Assembly: GCF_964355755.1 (NCBI RefSeq)
Contig: NC_092677.1
Location: forward strand, 26,568,101-26,632,100
DNA: 64,000 nt
DNA from: Antedon mediterranea
Taxonomy: Eukaryota; Echinodermata; Crinoidea; Comatulida; Antedonidae
Direction of reading: 5' to 3'
The notes under the pieces were generated by a model, which saw only the letters and a program-made list of their open reading frames with translations, was not told the DNA's origin and searched no databases. This document shows positions 1-15,800 of the stretch, piece by piece (positions within the stretch are counted from its first letter, which is position 1; the number at the start of each line of letters is the position of its first letter). A program made the translations under genes and the position numbers.

Positions 1-64
1 GCTTTTTGAATTTGTTTGATTCATTAGATATTGCGTAATAATATAATAATTAATATTTCATTCT

Positions 65-412
65 TATATAGTGCATATTATAAGGAAGCTCTCAATGTGC
101 TGAACATTATTACCCCGGTTGTAATTTTTTGGATCAAACACGTAAGGAAACATACTCTCATAATATTAAATGCAGCTAGTAATCAGCGCAAATTGTGTCT
201 TGATCTAATAACCAGTACCGATTTTATACACCTGGATGAAGAGAGGCAAATGTGTCTTGATCTAATAACCGGTACCCATTTTATACACCTGGATGAAGAG
301 AGGCAGCAAATGTGTCTCGCCTAAGAATACAAGAATGTGGCAAGAGTTGATCCGAACCACGATCTCACGATCAGAAATCCAACATCCAACGCACTACGCC
401 ACACACAGACAA
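65..412 (-). mobile_element. tRNA-derived SINE with internal tandem duplication
   Basis: On the - strand: A-box-like TGGCGTAGTGCG, B-box-like GTGGTTCGGATC, then a body containing CATCCAGGTGTATAAAAT and a tail TTTGCGCTGATTACTAGC. The body segment with CTTCATCCAGGTG and TTATTAGATCAAGACAC is duplicated in tandem (period about 55 bp, roughly 190-315). The tail recurs in + orientation at 10676-10812. Confidence 0.7.
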
Positions 413-630
413 TATTATATTCCCTGTCTTCAAAATTTAATTTGAATTTTTAAATTTTAATTTATGAGTTCATGTTTTGAAAAATTCAGTCATTACATTA
501 AAAGAGCAGGTGTGTTATACTTTTCTTGCATTAATGATACAGGCTTTAATATATGTATTCACTGACCTCAACAATTCATAAATTGTTTTAAATGCGAATT
601 ACAATCAATTATTCTACACTGAATTTTATT

Positions 631-874
631 TAAAGATGTATTGTCCTCCAAAAACATGAAAAATAAAGATTAACAAAATCAGACTTTGAATAGGTTATTT
701 TCTTTCGTAGAAAGAAAAACAATTTACAATTTTTGCTTTAATTAATTTTTAGATAAATACATTTTTTTATCCAGTTTTTGGTCAATGTCAATAACTATTA
801 TGTGACATTAAAATGGCATAATCAACAAAAAATTTGAAAAAAAAAATTTTTTTTGAGGGGGACAATATATCTTT
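631..874. mobile_element. MITE-B copy 1
   Basis: Ends AAAGATGTATTGTCCTCC and, inverted, GGGGGACAATATATCTTT. Members share internal TTATGTGACATTAAAA and sit at TA targets, suggesting a Tc1/mariner-like source. Confidence 0.7.
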
Positions 875-920
875 GAGTTCTTTGAATAATTTAGTTAATC
901 AAAAATGTTTTTTTTTTTAG

Positions 921-3900
921 ATGGGTGGAGTGGATTTTAGGATTCTGACTCCTGAACAGGTAATTGGTCAACAGGGGTCAGATGTCCGTCAGTCAGATGA
1001 TATATTGCAAGATCACATCACAGAGTTGAAAACACAACTGTCTCATCGTGATAAAATGATTGAAGAATTACAAGCAGAACTAAAAGAATCTCAAAATGAA
1101 CAACGGTCATCAGCTACGGAAGTATGCTTTTTTCGATTTAGAATTATTTGGTTCCTCTAATTTTAAACTTCATTAACAATTAGTTTTTGTATAATTATTA
1201 TCAATGTTAATATAATTATTATTATATTATATTTTAATCAATGTTGCCATTATTAAAGATGTATTGTCTCCCAAAAATATGAAAAGAACGATTAATTACA
1301 TCAGACTTTGAATAGGATATTTTTTAGTTTTAATAAAGTTAATCACTTCCGTAAAAAAAAATTCACTTATAAAAGGACAAAATAAATGGTTAAATTCAAC
1401 CAAAGTATCCCATTGGCTGGCAGCCAATTTGAATATTTTAAATTACTGTTTTTTTCAGGTAAATAATTTTTTTTTTCAATCCAATTTTTGGTCAAAGTGA
1501 ATAACTTATTATGTGACATTAAAATGGTGCATTTAAAAAAAAAATATACGGGACAATACATCTTTAATAATCCATTTATGTATGATTATTATCAATGTTA
1601 ATATAATTATGATTCTTATCATTTTATTGAATGTTCCCATAATGTTGTTATTCACATTAATGTAATCAAAATGTTCTGATAGGTTTTGCAGAAAGACTTT
1701 GTTCTTGGATCAACTAAATCAACTCTTTCTACGATTCACGACCGTGAACAAGTACGTATGGTAGATGGGACGAGTAAAGACATTATCATTATGAAACTTA
1801 AAACAGAACTCATGAAAAGTGAGCAAGAGTTACGTGACTTCCAGTCTCAGGTAACTTTTCAATAATATCATCAACCTAAAAAATATAATTTAATATCTAT
1901 AATTATGATTTAAAATTATTTTTTCAGCATTGCAGCATATAATCTTATATACCATTATTCATGATTGTTTTAATCAATTTTCATGTTTATATAACTATTA
2001 TGTAACGTTAAAAATGATTTCAACAAAAAATAATAATTAATTTTTGAGGAATACAAAATATTTGTTTAGAATTTATATAATAAGTGTTCATATCATAGAA
2101 AAAATAGGTTAATGGAAGTTTATCGTTAACGTCATTGTGCTATAAATAAATCAATATTAATGAAAGAGCTTAATAAGAAGTAATAAATGAAAGTAATAAT
2201 AAAAAATTCCACATTGTTGTTGTTAATGACTGCTATATATATATAACCTTTTATATACTGTAACCATGGTCCATGATATAACTAACACAAAATAACCAGC
2301 TATAATGTCCATTCACACTATACATAAATGTTCATGCTATAATGTTCGTTCACACTATACATAAATGTTCATGCTATAATGTCCATTCATTTTGAAACTC
2401 AAGAAGGGTATGATTGTGGTAGAGTTTCTGGTTTTTAGGGATTTTTTTCATAGAGGTATTGGGCGATTTGACTGTAGTGCATTATGCAAGTTAAATATCT
2501 ATTAACCCCCAAAGTACACAGACCATGGAGGTATACCTCCATGCACAGACTAAGACAAAAATTTGTTTCTAATTTTTTCTAACAATACATTTTATTAATC
2601 ATTCCATTTTCATTTGTTTGGCTAATGCATTTGTAATTAAGTAAATGCTTTCAACTACTTAATCATAACTTGCAATGCATCCATTTCACTCAGGTTTCAA
2701 ACAGAGATAAAATAGTAGATAAATTGGAAGGACTTATTAATAGATTACAAGCTGAGATTGAGATCAAGAGCTCAGAGGTAAGAACAAAATAAATAGAACA
2801 GGATGATTATTAAAATAATGAAGTAGTAGATAGAATAGGAGTGAAATGAATAGTACTATATAGTTGTATACATTTGCATGTCCTAAACCTCTGTCTACAC
2901 TATCAAACTTTATGTGACAACAAAATGTGATGTGCCCATATATGGACATGATGATCATTACCATATTTGAGCATATCGCTACCATATTTGAGCATATTAC
3001 TACCATTGGGTAGATCACACTTTTTTTGTCAAACTAGTTTAATAGTATAGACAGAGCATAAACCCTGATTTTCTTGAATTTAAACACTGCTATTTACCAT
3101 GCCATTTAAAACTGTGAATGATGTAGTTATGTAAGGTCCTAGTATCATGGAGGTATATACCTCCATGGTCCTATCATAATTAGTGTATTTTATATTAATT
3201 TAATGTATTTTGTGACAATTTAGAGGGGCCCCAGTTAGAAAGAAGTATTATCACTCATCTGGGCTGCCATTAACAGTCAATAAGTTGCTAATTAATTAAT
3301 TATTTTCAAACCACTTAATTCTGTAATTGATGCTGAGTGGCCCCTCACATACACACTCTTGTAATCTTGTATTTTCTATTTAAATGTTATTTAATACTTT
3401 AAATGTAGTACGGTGATATGGAAACTCATTTACAATATCCAATGTCAGTCAATTACTTAAACTAACACATATTAACATTACACCTAGTAACCAACTAGCT
3501 GAAGTAGGTTGTTAACCTTTAATTGTCATTATATAATGTTTTACTAACAAGAATTTAATTGGCTGCTGCTATAAGAGTGACTACTAATGTAATCACCTGA
3601 TTGGCTTGTTTTAGTTTGTGAGTTGCTTATTTGGTACAAAGCTTTTGATTGGCTGCTTTTGTTACTATCTGTAAGTGGCTAATGATTGTGTAATTTAGAT
3701 GATAGCTGATTGGCTAATGGCATTGTTCTATCTTGCAGTGTTGTAATCAACTTGAGACCATTCAGATATTGCAGGAGACACAACAGCAAGGTGCTGATAA
3801 GGTATGATTGAACAGTAGGCTATAGTATATGACTGATGATTTGACCATTAAATATGGACGAGTGACCACTCAATAAGACTGAAAATGACCATGTGATATG

Positions 3901-6873
3901 ACTGGATATGACCACTTAACTTATTAAGACTGACCACTCGGTATGACCACTTAATAGGACAGAATATGGCCATTCAATAGGACAATATGGCCACTTAATA
4001 TGTAATGTAGTCATAGCCGAATGCATGTATTTTTCATAGCTAGTGAACTGTGATTATATTTAAATATGAAATTAGCAGGTTTAGGAAAAAATACTAACTA
4101 GGCCGATGCAATAAGGTTATTAATTATTCCATTACATAATAACTTTGAAACACACTTAAATTGCACTTGCTTGTCTTGTTGTAGATCTGCGCGTTGGAAG
4201 GTCAAGTAAGGGAATATAATTCTCAATTGGACATTTCAAGAAGTGCTGCCAACAGAAGCACATCTGATGTAAGTACAATCTGCCTCCTATAAAGCTCTGT
4301 CTACACTATCAAATGTTATGTGATGTGCCCATATATGAACATGACGATATACTACCATATTTGAGCCTATAACTACCATATTTGGTCACACCACACTTTT
4401 TTTTGTCACACTAGTTTGATAGTGTAGACAGAGCTTTATACTTCTGACTCGGGTTTAAGCCCATCGTGATGTTTGTGGGCTTATACACCCCTCTAGCAGA
4501 TAAATCACTTTGTATAAACATTTTGTGGTAGTCTTGTGGCTAACATCATCATCTCAGCAGTATAAATGTGAACTATCATTTCATTTTTATTGACATGATG
4601 ATGTCATATCACTACCATATTTGGGTATACCACACCATTAACGTCATATTTACTCTTTAATAATGATAGCTGTTATCGTTGCTGTATTCATATACATTAG
4701 CCTTAATAAGTCTTGGCCTAAGGGCATGTATGTCAGTTCATATCAGAGAGTTCATTACACTAATTGGTAGATGTTTCAAGGATATGTCTAGTTCAACTCC
4801 ATTCAACAATTATCCACCTATCGCATTTAAAATGAAGGAATCTTAATTTAAGCTCTGTCTACACTATCAAACTATTTTGACAAAAAAAAGTGTGATGTGC
4901 CCAAATATGATAGTGATATGACATCGTCATGTCCATATATGGGCACATCACATCTTTTGTCACATAATTTTTGATAGTGTAATAGTACTGTAACTCAATA
5001 TCATCACAAGATATAACACATCCACATTTGTCATCAGGTTTCTCATTTGGAACGAAGAAATCAGACATTAGAAAAAGAATTAAAACAATCTCAAGACCAC
5101 AGACGGAAAGCTGTTGAAGAGGTGAGATTAAATTGTAATATAATATTAGTGAGGACACATGATTCTATTTAATACTGACCTAGTATATAATGCCTATTAA
5201 AACTTAAGCTCTGTCTGCACTATCAAATGTTAAGTAACAAAAAATTTGATTTGCTCATAGATTGACATGATGACGTCATATCACTACGATATTTGGACAC
5301 ATCACACTTTTTTTGTCAAATTTGTTTGATAGTGTAGACAGAGCTTGACTCTATTCGGCCAATTTCATTGGGCTAGTAATCTGCTACATATCCATGCTCT
5401 ATTTGGCTGCTGTTAGGCTGGTCAAAATCTCCCCAGGTTAATTTGCATTAATATTTTATGACTTGCAGAGTATAAATGTTATTTTTATTCTAGATTGGAC
5501 ATTTACAAAGTAGGCTGACTGACTGTCAAATGTCTTCCCAAGATCATCATCAAATTCTTAAAATGGAGGTATGTCAAGAATTTGATTAATTAGAATTATT
5601 ATAATAATATTTTTAATTCAATTTATAAATTTACAACAATTAAGAGGAGAGAATATGTATAAAAAAAATTGACTTGAACCAAGACACTCCTGTGCTTGAT
5701 GTGCACTACCATTAGACCACAGGAACCTCCATGCTGCAGTATGTTAAAGCTCTGTCTACACTACCAAACTTTATGTGACAAAAAATTGTGATGTACCAAT
5801 ATATGGACATGATGATGTTATATCACTACCGTATTTAAGTTATATAACAAGTTTGATAGTGTAGACAGAGCTTTAATCTGATTGGATAGAGTATAGAACT
5901 ATTTCCTAATTATATATAAAACTGAAGAGGTTAAATATTTATTTTTTTACAGCTTATTAGACGCGATGAAACGATTCAAAAGTTACGCAAAGAAGTCTTA
6001 AACCTTCAGCAACGTAACGACAATATGCAACACGAGGTGATTCATTTGTTAACTATTGTGAAAAACAACTTGTTGGTTCTAAACTTTAATAAATAATATT
6101 ACTTCTTTCACTTAAGCTCTGTCTACACTATCAAACTTTATATGACAAAAAAATGTGATGTATCCATAATATGGACATGATGATGTCATATCACTACTAT
6201 ATTTGTGCATATCACCATCAGATATGGGCATATCACACTTTTTTGACTTATAAAGTTTGATAGTGTAGACAGAGCTTTAGGCCAATCCCTATTTATAAGA
6301 ATCTGTGTTGGGTCTCAAAGGTGTCCCTAATAGAGGCATTAACACTTGGTATAACTATTTTCAGATTGATAAAACCGAAAGAAAAGCTACTCAGTTACAA
6401 GAATCACTTCAGGAATTGACATCAAAGGTAAGAAGAACTTGTCAGCAAAATGAAAGAAACCAGTTTGATTAGGCTCTTTCTACACTATTGAACTATTTTT
6501 AAAAACTGTATGTATCCAAATGTTGTAGTAATATACCCAAATATGGTAGTGATATGACATCATCATATCCATATATGGGCACATCACATTTTTTTTCAAA
6601 CACTTCCATTTACATTTTTTTTTTATTCAGAACTCTGAAAAAGACATAAAATTAAGTCAACTAGAAAAAGACATTCAAAATATGAAAGTGAAATATGAAA
6701 CGTCGGTAAAAGAATTAAGTTCGAGTGAAAAAACTCTTCAGACGGTCCAATCTGAGATTTACGATCTGCGCCGCAAAGAACCTCAACTGTCGTCACACGT
6801 ACTAGAACTGCAACGAGTGGTGGAGATGCTGCAGACAGAGAAGAAGGACGAAAGAATTGCATTGACTGCGGAG
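921..6873 (+). CDS. Coiled-coil gene, exons 1-10
   Basis: Exons: 921-1121, 1683-1850, 2694-2777, 3739-3801, 4185-4268, 5038-5121, 5494-5568, 5953-6036, 6365-6427, 6631-6873. Each has a polypyrimidine tract and AG before it and GT after it, and all are phase 0. Exon 1 (67 codons) ends in a complete 28-residue unit starting LSHRDKMIEELQAEL. Exons 3, 5, 6 and 8 are each exactly 84 nt; exon 2 is 168 nt; exons 4 and 9 are 63 nt (three heptads). Exon 7 (25 codons) and exon 10 (81 codons) break the heptad quantum. Exon 10 uses the weaker donor GTCAGT. Six of the nine introns carry MITE-A copies. Confidence 0.88.
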
Positions 6874-9800
6874 GTCAGTATTTTTTCTTTTCTCCAAAAT
6901 TAAATGAAATTTTACTATATAAAGCTCTGTTTACACTATCAAACTTTATGTGACAAAAAAATGTATAGAGTATATATATAGGTATGTCACTACCATATTT
7001 GGACACACCACACTTTTCTTTTAAAACTAGTTTAATGATGAAGACAGAGCTTTATATTATTGATACTTTTTTATATGATGGACTTACATAATTTAATTTT
7101 GTTTTACATTTGATCATAAATAAGTAAGCAATTATGTTATGTTTAAATACAGTATTAGTATGTTATATTAGTAATACTTTTGTTATATGGTAGACCTATA
7201 TAAAGTAAACAGTCGTGTAAAAATATTCTACTGCAGTAACTGTATTTTTTACTGCAGTAATGTGTGAAATGATTCTCTTCAATGTTTGTGAGGCAATAAC
7301 TGCAATTTAGAAAAAAAAAATTGCTAAATAATTGCATACATTTTTAAAGAGTGCACATAAAAATTACATTTTTTTTTAAACCGTTGCATGTATATTTCAT
7401 ATTAGCAATTCAAAAATAAATCATAAATTCTATGAAATAAAAATATAATCCAAATGTGTTTATTTTAAATTTGCATGGATATGTGTTTTGGTTGAACGTT
7501 GGAATTACTTATGGTAAGAAAATCAGTTAAGTTTTAAATACCTTCCCTGAAATGCTTATTTACTAATCTCTAGTTTTAAATGTAATACATTTACTAAAAA
7601 TATTTTGTTTGATTCCTAAAGTTCTGTGTACACTATCAAACTTCATTAAAAAATGTGATGTGCCCATATATGGACACGATGATGTCATACCACTACCATA
7701 TTTAAGCATATCACAACCATATTTGGGCACGTCACACTTTTTTGTCAAACTAGTTTGATAGTGTAGACAGAGATTTGAACATATTTGCTAATACTTTAAT
7801 CAAATTAAAATGCTTTTTTGGCTTATCTATGACTTAACCATTGTTACACATGCTTGGTACACCAAATGCCTTATATTGGATTTTAGTTTACATTTTACTT
7901 GATTATAGCCAAGTGGAATTGTTTATTCAAACTAACCTAGTGAATGATGCTATAGCTAACTATATAATAACCATTTTCTTGAATTAATCTTGTGTTTGCT
8001 AATAAATCTGCTTTTTTATGTAGTAATATTTAAAGTTGCTTCTAAAGCAAATAACAAAAAAAATGATCATAACTAACGATATAGTAACTAAACAAATATG
8101 TATTGTAATACAGCCGACTCTCTCAATCCGGAACTCTTTAAACAACCAGAAATACAAAAAGATTGATTAAAAAAAATCATATTGTATTAACAAAAAAATT
8201 GTCAGAAATTTTTATGAAATATAAAAAAAATCATTTGGAAAAAACATATTTTGTAAAAAATAGGAAATCATAAAAATGTTTTAAACATATATTGTCAGAA
8301 ATAGCAAATATAAAAAACATCCTGATACTGTGTTATACATTAGATTATAAAGATATTAACAGAAATAGGAAACTAAAGTAGAACACATTTATTACCATAA
8401 TTATGCTTTTATTGAAAAAACATAATACATGCCATAAAGTGTATTGTATGTTGAAATGAAAACATAATACATGCCATAATGTGTATTGTATGTTGAAATG
8501 AAAACATAATACATGCCATAATGTGTATTGTATGTTGAAATGAAAACATAATACATGCCATAATGTGTATTGTATGTTGAAATGAAAACATAATACATGC
8601 CATAATGTGTATTGTATGTTGAAATGAAAACATAATACATGCCATAATGTGTATTGTATGTTGAAATGAAAACATAATACATGCCATAAAGTGTATTGTA
8701 TGTTGAAATGAAAACATAATACATGCCATAATGTGTATTGTATGTTGAAATGAAAACATAATACATGCCATAATGTGTATTGTATGTTGAAATGAAAACA
8801 TAATACATGCCATAATGTGTATTGTATGTTGAAATGAAAACATAATACATGCCATAAAGTGTATTGTATGTTGAAATGAAAACATAATACATGCCATAAT
8901 GTGTATTGTATGTTGAAATGAAAACATAATACATGCCATAATGTGTATTGTATGTTGAAATGAAAACGTAATAAAATTTGTAATAAACAGGAAATGGAAA
9001 TAGGTCATATTTAATGAAAATAGGTCATATTTAAAGAAAACTTGTTATAAATATATTCTAAGCTTTCAATTAACAAAAATAAAAATGAGTCAATAACAAT
9101 ACTATAATAACACTATCAATCTAGTTTGCCAAAAAAGTGTGATGTGCCCAAATATGGTAGTGATGTGCACAAATATGGTAGTGATGTGCCCAAATATGGT
9201 AGTGATGTGCCCAAATATGGTAGTGATGTGCCCAAATATGGTAGTGATATGCCCAAATATGGTAGTGATATGACATCATCATGTCCATATATGGGCAAAT
9301 CACATTTGTTTTTGTCACATAAAGTTTGATAGTGTAGGCAGAGCTTTATTTAATCATTTGTTTCCCAACCAACAATGAATTAAAGGTTTAGAGGTTTAGT
9401 ACAGACAAATCACACACATAAAAAAAACCTTGACAAATATATTACGTTTTGATATTATTGAAATAGACTTACACACACAAGCACAAAATCTATAAGATTA
9501 ACACATAATATACTAATATATACAAACCTATATATATATATATAACAAATTCTCTTATATTATTTTATGTATGGAATTTTCATATTATTTTGCATGTGGC
9601 CATAAATCATCTAGCATTATATTTCTCATAAATTGAGGAATACAGACAAATCCATAGTTTCATAATATAACATTTTAACATTAAAATCAAAACAAAGAAA
9701 CTAAATTTGTTTTGACAGATTTTTATTCTTGTCAAATCTCCTGATTATAATTTTAAAAAGAAATTGTTTTATTAAGGTTGCTCAGAGACACGATGAAGTG

Positions 9801-12800
9801 GTCAGATTAAAGTCAGACATCTTAATAATCGAGAAAAAGCTACGAGATAGTTACAGCCAGGTACAACACAGAGGAGAAGTAATACAACAACTCAGGACAG
9901 ACATCAAGCAGAATGCTGAACAGGTAAAGGTCATTTGGAGGTCATAGTTTAAAGTTCATACTTTAAAGTTCAAATGTCAATATATATTGATATACTAAAT
10001 TTTTTTTATATTTAGATTTCAACAGCAAAACAGAAAGACGAAGTACATCAAACAATTGTAAAGTCTTATGAGGAAAAAGTAAATAATATTTGTTTTCCAA
10101 TCTTATTGTTTTAATTTTTTAAACCTTTTGCTACAAAAACCAATGCTACATACATACTGTTTGTTATAAATCATACATATGTACTGTACATACATTATGG
10201 AGTTTATGCATTTATCAATTTTAATGTTGCCTCACCATTCTATTAAGCAAAAAAATACATCTGTAATTCCTATTCTTGAATATCAAGCATAAAGTTGCAC
10301 CAAAAAGACAGATCTTTACCATGCTTTCAACCTCTGCATTTTATTCATTTTCATGTGCGTAAATCATCTCGCTTTGATAGGTACGTGACCTGAGTGATAA
10401 ACTCGAAGCGATGCAACGTAGCAGTAGTCAAGGGTCAGCGCAATTGAAAGCTGATTTAACAGAGCGGGATGTGTTGGTTCAAAATCTTAAAAGAGATGCG
10501 ATGTCATTGCAACAGAAACTGTCACATGTTCAAGCACAAGTATATCACCTTGTTCATTTTGTCATTTGTCATCATACATTATTTTTGATGATTTATTCTT
10601 TATACTGGGTAACCTCTTCAGTAAAAAAACTGTTCTCCCAGAAGGCCCAGTAAATACATTGTTACAATTATAAATAGATGATTCACCCGGTTAGATCAAG
10701 ACACAACTTTGCGCTGATTACTAGCTGCATTTAATAGCAGTTATGTTTCCATACATGTTTGATTAAAAAAATGACCGGGGTAATAATGTGAAGCTGCTTG
10801 GAAGAATTGTACAATAAACTCTATATAACAAATATTATTATTTATTATTATGTCTAGTTTTTTCTGATTTCCGAATTCTGTTGATGTACTAATAAGTAAA
10901 AATATAAACAAACACATCAATTTTAAATGTTATGTTACCATAGATACAGAAACGCGATGAGATGATAGAGAAGCTGCAACAACTACAGCAAGAAAACCAA
11001 GGAGAGGTGAGTAGACGAGAGAAAGCCATTCAGAAATTGGAAGTTGATCTGATGGCAGCACAAGAGGAACACCGCAGGACAACAGAAGAGGTAAATTGAG
11101 TGTTCAGCTCTGTCTACACTATCAAACTTTATGTGATGTGCCCACATTTTTTTGTCACATATAATAATATAATAAATAATCCAATAACCAACATACACTT
11201 AAAAACAAATACATTTTTCTATTCAGGTCAACAGGTTGACAGCAAAATATTCCCGCTTAGAAAATGAATTGGATAAATCGCATAAAAGTTACAAAGATGT
11301 TGTTGAAGAGAACGGACGTTTGTCAGCTCGCGTGCAGGCCATGCAGTTGACTGCTTCTAGCGAAACGGACATGTTGACATCAGAAGTGAGCAAGCGACAG
11401 GAGATGTTGGAAGGCGCTCGAGTGGAACAGGTTGCGCTACGAGACCAGCTTACTTTGACCGAAGATAAGCTTACACAAAGAGTAAGTTAAGTTACTTACA
11501 CTTAAGTTAAGTCATGTAACTAAACTTAAGCTTTGTCTACACTAACCAAACTTGATGTGACAAAAAAATGTGATGTGCCCATTTATAGACACGATGATGT
11601 TATATCACTACCATATTTTGGCACATCAAATTTTTTAAACTAATAATGTAGATAAAGCTTGTCTAGACTATCAAACTAGATTGGCAGAAAAAGTGTGATA
11701 TGCCCAAATATGGTAGTAATATAACATCATCATGTACCATAATATATGGGCACATCACACTTTTTTTGTCTAATAATGTTTGATAGTGTAGACAGAGGTT
11801 TAGTTTTAGCACAATTGTAGGATTGCTTAATCTTTTGTTTATGGATCAAACTAATTGAATGATTATATTGTTTTTATTAATATTTTCTATTTAAGATAAG
11901 AGAGCTTGATCATGCTCAGCACCAAAACAGAGATCTAACAAAAGAGCTAGAACAGACGAAATCAAATTTGATATCCAATCAAAGACAGCTGCAAGAGATT
12001 GATGACAAACACTTCAACATTAAAGAAGAGGTAGACTACACTTATTGTGCCCAAGTGTGAACACAGCATTATGTAACTAACAATAACATAAGTATGTATG
12101 TGTGAAAGGTAGCTTAATATGAATATGTTGTATCTTTAGGTTGCTAGACTGGAGGATACGTGTAATACAATGAACAGAGAATTACAAGGCGCTCAAGCAA
12201 GGAATGATGAGTTACATCAAGAGGTAATTAATATCTTAGTGTCTATAACACTGCAGTTACTGCAGTAACTAGATTTCTTAAATAACATATTGTTTTGTTT
12301 AATGAAAAGGTTTATGAGTCGGTCATTGCAATAAACATTGTATGATTAGCTAATTGCTTAACATTTGCATAAACAGGTTAAAAGTAAACAAAATATAGTT
12401 ACTGCAGTAACTCCAGTAATTGGAATGGTCCCATAATTATCTTGAGAAAGATCGTTTGACCAATGTGCTTTTACAATAAGTTAAGCTCTGTCTACACTAT
12501 CAAACACAAAAAAGTGTGATGTGCCTAAACAAATTTGTGATATAGTGTAAACAGAGCTTTACGCAATCTTTGTAGAGAATCTGGCTTTCTTTCAATTTCT
12601 GTAAATTTCACTTTTGATTCTGGTCACATTTAAAACATAAAGTAATGCTCATATATTTGTGTGTAGTTACAACTAAAAAGTGAAGCTTTGGAAGATTACA
12701 AGTTTGACATGTCCACACAGAAGCAAGAACTCAAAGAACTCCTTTCAAAGGTAACTTACATATTACAAATCAACAAAATAATCATGTAAAAGTACAATGG

Positions 12801-15800
12801 AACCTCTCCTTTGTTTTATAACTATGTCCAACCTCTATTGAAAGGACACCTCTATTCAGAGGACACCTCTACAATATCCCCATTTTATAGCTAATTAAAG
12901 CTTTTTACCATCACTTCTGTGTACACTATTGTACATATTTATTTTTACAGGCTCATTAACTGAGTTCAAACTGTTAAGAGACTCCATTTAACATTACTAT
13001 TTTCTACTCTCAACTTTGACCTTTAGATTGGAGAACGCGATAGCCTGTTGCAAAAGTTGGACAATGAGAATTCAAAACTCAAATCACGCAACCAAAGTCG
13101 CTCCTCTGAAGTAAGTTGACTTTTTATAATACAATCAATAATGCCAACTCTATTGACATCTTCAAGCAGTTGCTGAAAATCCATCTCTTTCGCAAAATGA
13201 TGTAATTTCTACCTAGTTTGAGCCTTATGTTTGTAGTGCTTTAGACAAAAGACAATAATTATCATTATTAATAATTATCATTATTAATAATTATCATTAT
13301 TAATAATTATCATTATTAATAATTTGTTATATTAGTATAAAACATTAAATACATACATTATATTTGTACATTGTAATGTCATTGGTTTGGTTTTAGAATC
13401 AAAGACAATCTGAGATGCTAAAGAAACTGGAAGACTCCTTGACAAAGGCACAGATGGATATGCAAGAGATGAGAAGAAGAAATGAAGATGAGGTTAGTGT
13501 TATTTATTATCTCATCATGTACTAACTTATTAGGTTATATGCATTATCATGCAATATAACCTTATTTGTATTATTATTTGTCTATTTTTGCCCAAAATAT
13601 TGCCTGTACACCACTCAAATTTATAAGTCACAAAGTGCCTCGCTTGAATGAAATAAGTATGCTCTTAACTCTTTAAAAAATCCTGGCCCAATTTGTCAGG
13701 TTTTCGAATTTGGAAGTTTTAAGACATCAAGAAAAAATGTTATTTATTTTATTTTTATTGATTCGACTTCTCACTAACTCAGTTAGTGAAGGATCTGGAC
13801 CAACAGGTGGTAAACACCTCTAAAACGGTCCAGTCCCAATTTGCACAGTGGCTGTGTTGATTTTGGAAGAGCAGACATGATGACTGGCTATATAATTTTT
13901 TTTATTAAACTACTGTTTTCTTTCTTACATGCTTCCAATAATGTTATTCGATTACTAACATTGTAAAAACATTTAATTCTATTTTGTTATGCCTTTTTGT
14001 GCTTGAAAATCTCACATCATCTCATATTATATCTCGCACTATATTATTCATTGTCTAATTGTCTCAATTTATCATCTCATCTCGCAATCATTATCACATT
14101 AATTAATATCTCACTCCAACACATACCACATTAACGTGGCACATTTTGCATTTTTATCATCTTGGCAACTTAACTTTACTCATCTAACATTCAATCTCAT
14201 TAAATATTTTTACATGTAACTTTGTCAATTTTAATTTGAAATTCAGAAAAACAAAGTTCTGTTAAAACTAGCAAAACAACTTAACACGTCTAAAGAATTT
14301 GACAACAATCAGAGGCCTGTAAATAAGCAAATTGCACTCGCATCATATTTCTCAACGGAAGTTTAATAAAGCCGCTACTGTCGCAATGTTGAATGTTTAA
14401 TCCCAAAACTGTCTATAAAATGAAAACTGTGCACTCCAATTGAATGAACACCATGTACAGTAGTACACATCCACTAGTTGCTTTGGTACCAGCTAAACAC
14501 TTGACTCATATGTATTACCTAATTCTCTATGATGTTATGCACTATATAAAGGAGGATAGACACATGTGTACAGTCTAGCACCGATTCTCTGTGATGCTAT
14601 GAAATATATGAATGAGAACAGGCACCTATGTGCAGTGTAGCACCCAATTCTCAGTGATGTTATGAAATATAATATAAAGAAGGATGTAGTAGCACAGTGA
14701 TGTAAATAAGGGTAGAAAAAAAACTATGTATATGGTATGCCCATATGATGGTGAATATATCTGACACAAAGATGGTTGGTTAAATGTTTTATAATTTTCT
14801 GGCTGCATATTCTGTTACAACTTGTCTTCATGTATTTGTATGTTCCTATACATAGCACAAATAATTCACCACAAAAAGGGTTAAACTTAATTATTTTTTT
14901 CACATTGCAAACATTTCATTTTCAACTTTTTTTCACTATTATTTAGGTTTGAATTTTTAACTTGATGGTGTAAAAATACTTGTGTGTGGTTGTTGAAACA
15001 ATAAAAAAAAGAAATAAACTTTAAAATTGTCAGTCTTTTTATTTTCATTTGTAGAGAAATGGTTTAAGCGAGAGTAATAATCAAACCTAAAAAACAAGAT
15101 AATAAAATCCGGAAAATTTTTTTCAGGCTAGAGGAATCAACAATAATATTTATATTTATTAATTTGTAAATGCGGTTTATATTAATCAGTTTTTTTTTAT
15201 AATTTTTTTTGTAGATTTCCCATAGGGACGATAGTATCGCCCAACTAAGAGAAGAATTAATGGAATCACAACAACAATATACAGCTTGCTATGATGAGGT
15301 AATTCACCAGTTTTTTCAGCTCATAAACTTTTTTATAAAACTAGACTTGAAGCTCATGTGTTATTAAAACCTTGATGGACATTTAGTAAAAAGAACAACA
15401 TTCTCGTGGGAAAACATTTTTTTCCATTCAGTCATTTTTGGTTTGAGATTTGAGTGATTTTTAATATTTTTAGTTATTGAAACTTGAGGAAGTGATTGAA
15501 ACTCTGAAAGTTGAAAATTCCAAGTTAAGTCAGTTATCAAGAGATTCCAGCGAACAAGGAAAACAACTGATAGACAAGCTATCGGGCACTGAGTTAAACT
15601 TGGCAATCAGCCAAGAAAAGCACCGAACATGTCAGCATGAGGTGAGCCAACGTGATCAGGTGATCTTAAAGTTGTCAACAGAGTTAGACACAGCACAGCA
15701 ACAATATCATGGCACAGTTGAAGAAGTAAGTATTTTACATTTTTTAATGTCTGTCTGCCCTATCAAACTTTATGTAACAAAAAATGTAACCCCATATATG

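Larger units (their letters stand above)
1..920. other. Left flank of the coiled-coil gene
   Basis: Contains a SINE (about 65-412), a MITE-B (about 631-874) and A+T-rich sequence ending in a T-run and the acceptor of exon 1. The 97-codon ORF here lies inside the SINE and is not a gene. Confidence 0.6.

Noticed and set aside
5660-5735. Functional tRNA gene
   Set aside because: A and B boxes are present on the - strand but no complete cloverleaf with paired acceptor stem could be formed.
8401-9008. Two long - strand ORFs (177 and 199 codons) with 14-residue repeats
   Set aside because: They are frames through the 42-bp tandem array in an intron; period and composition come entirely from the repeat.
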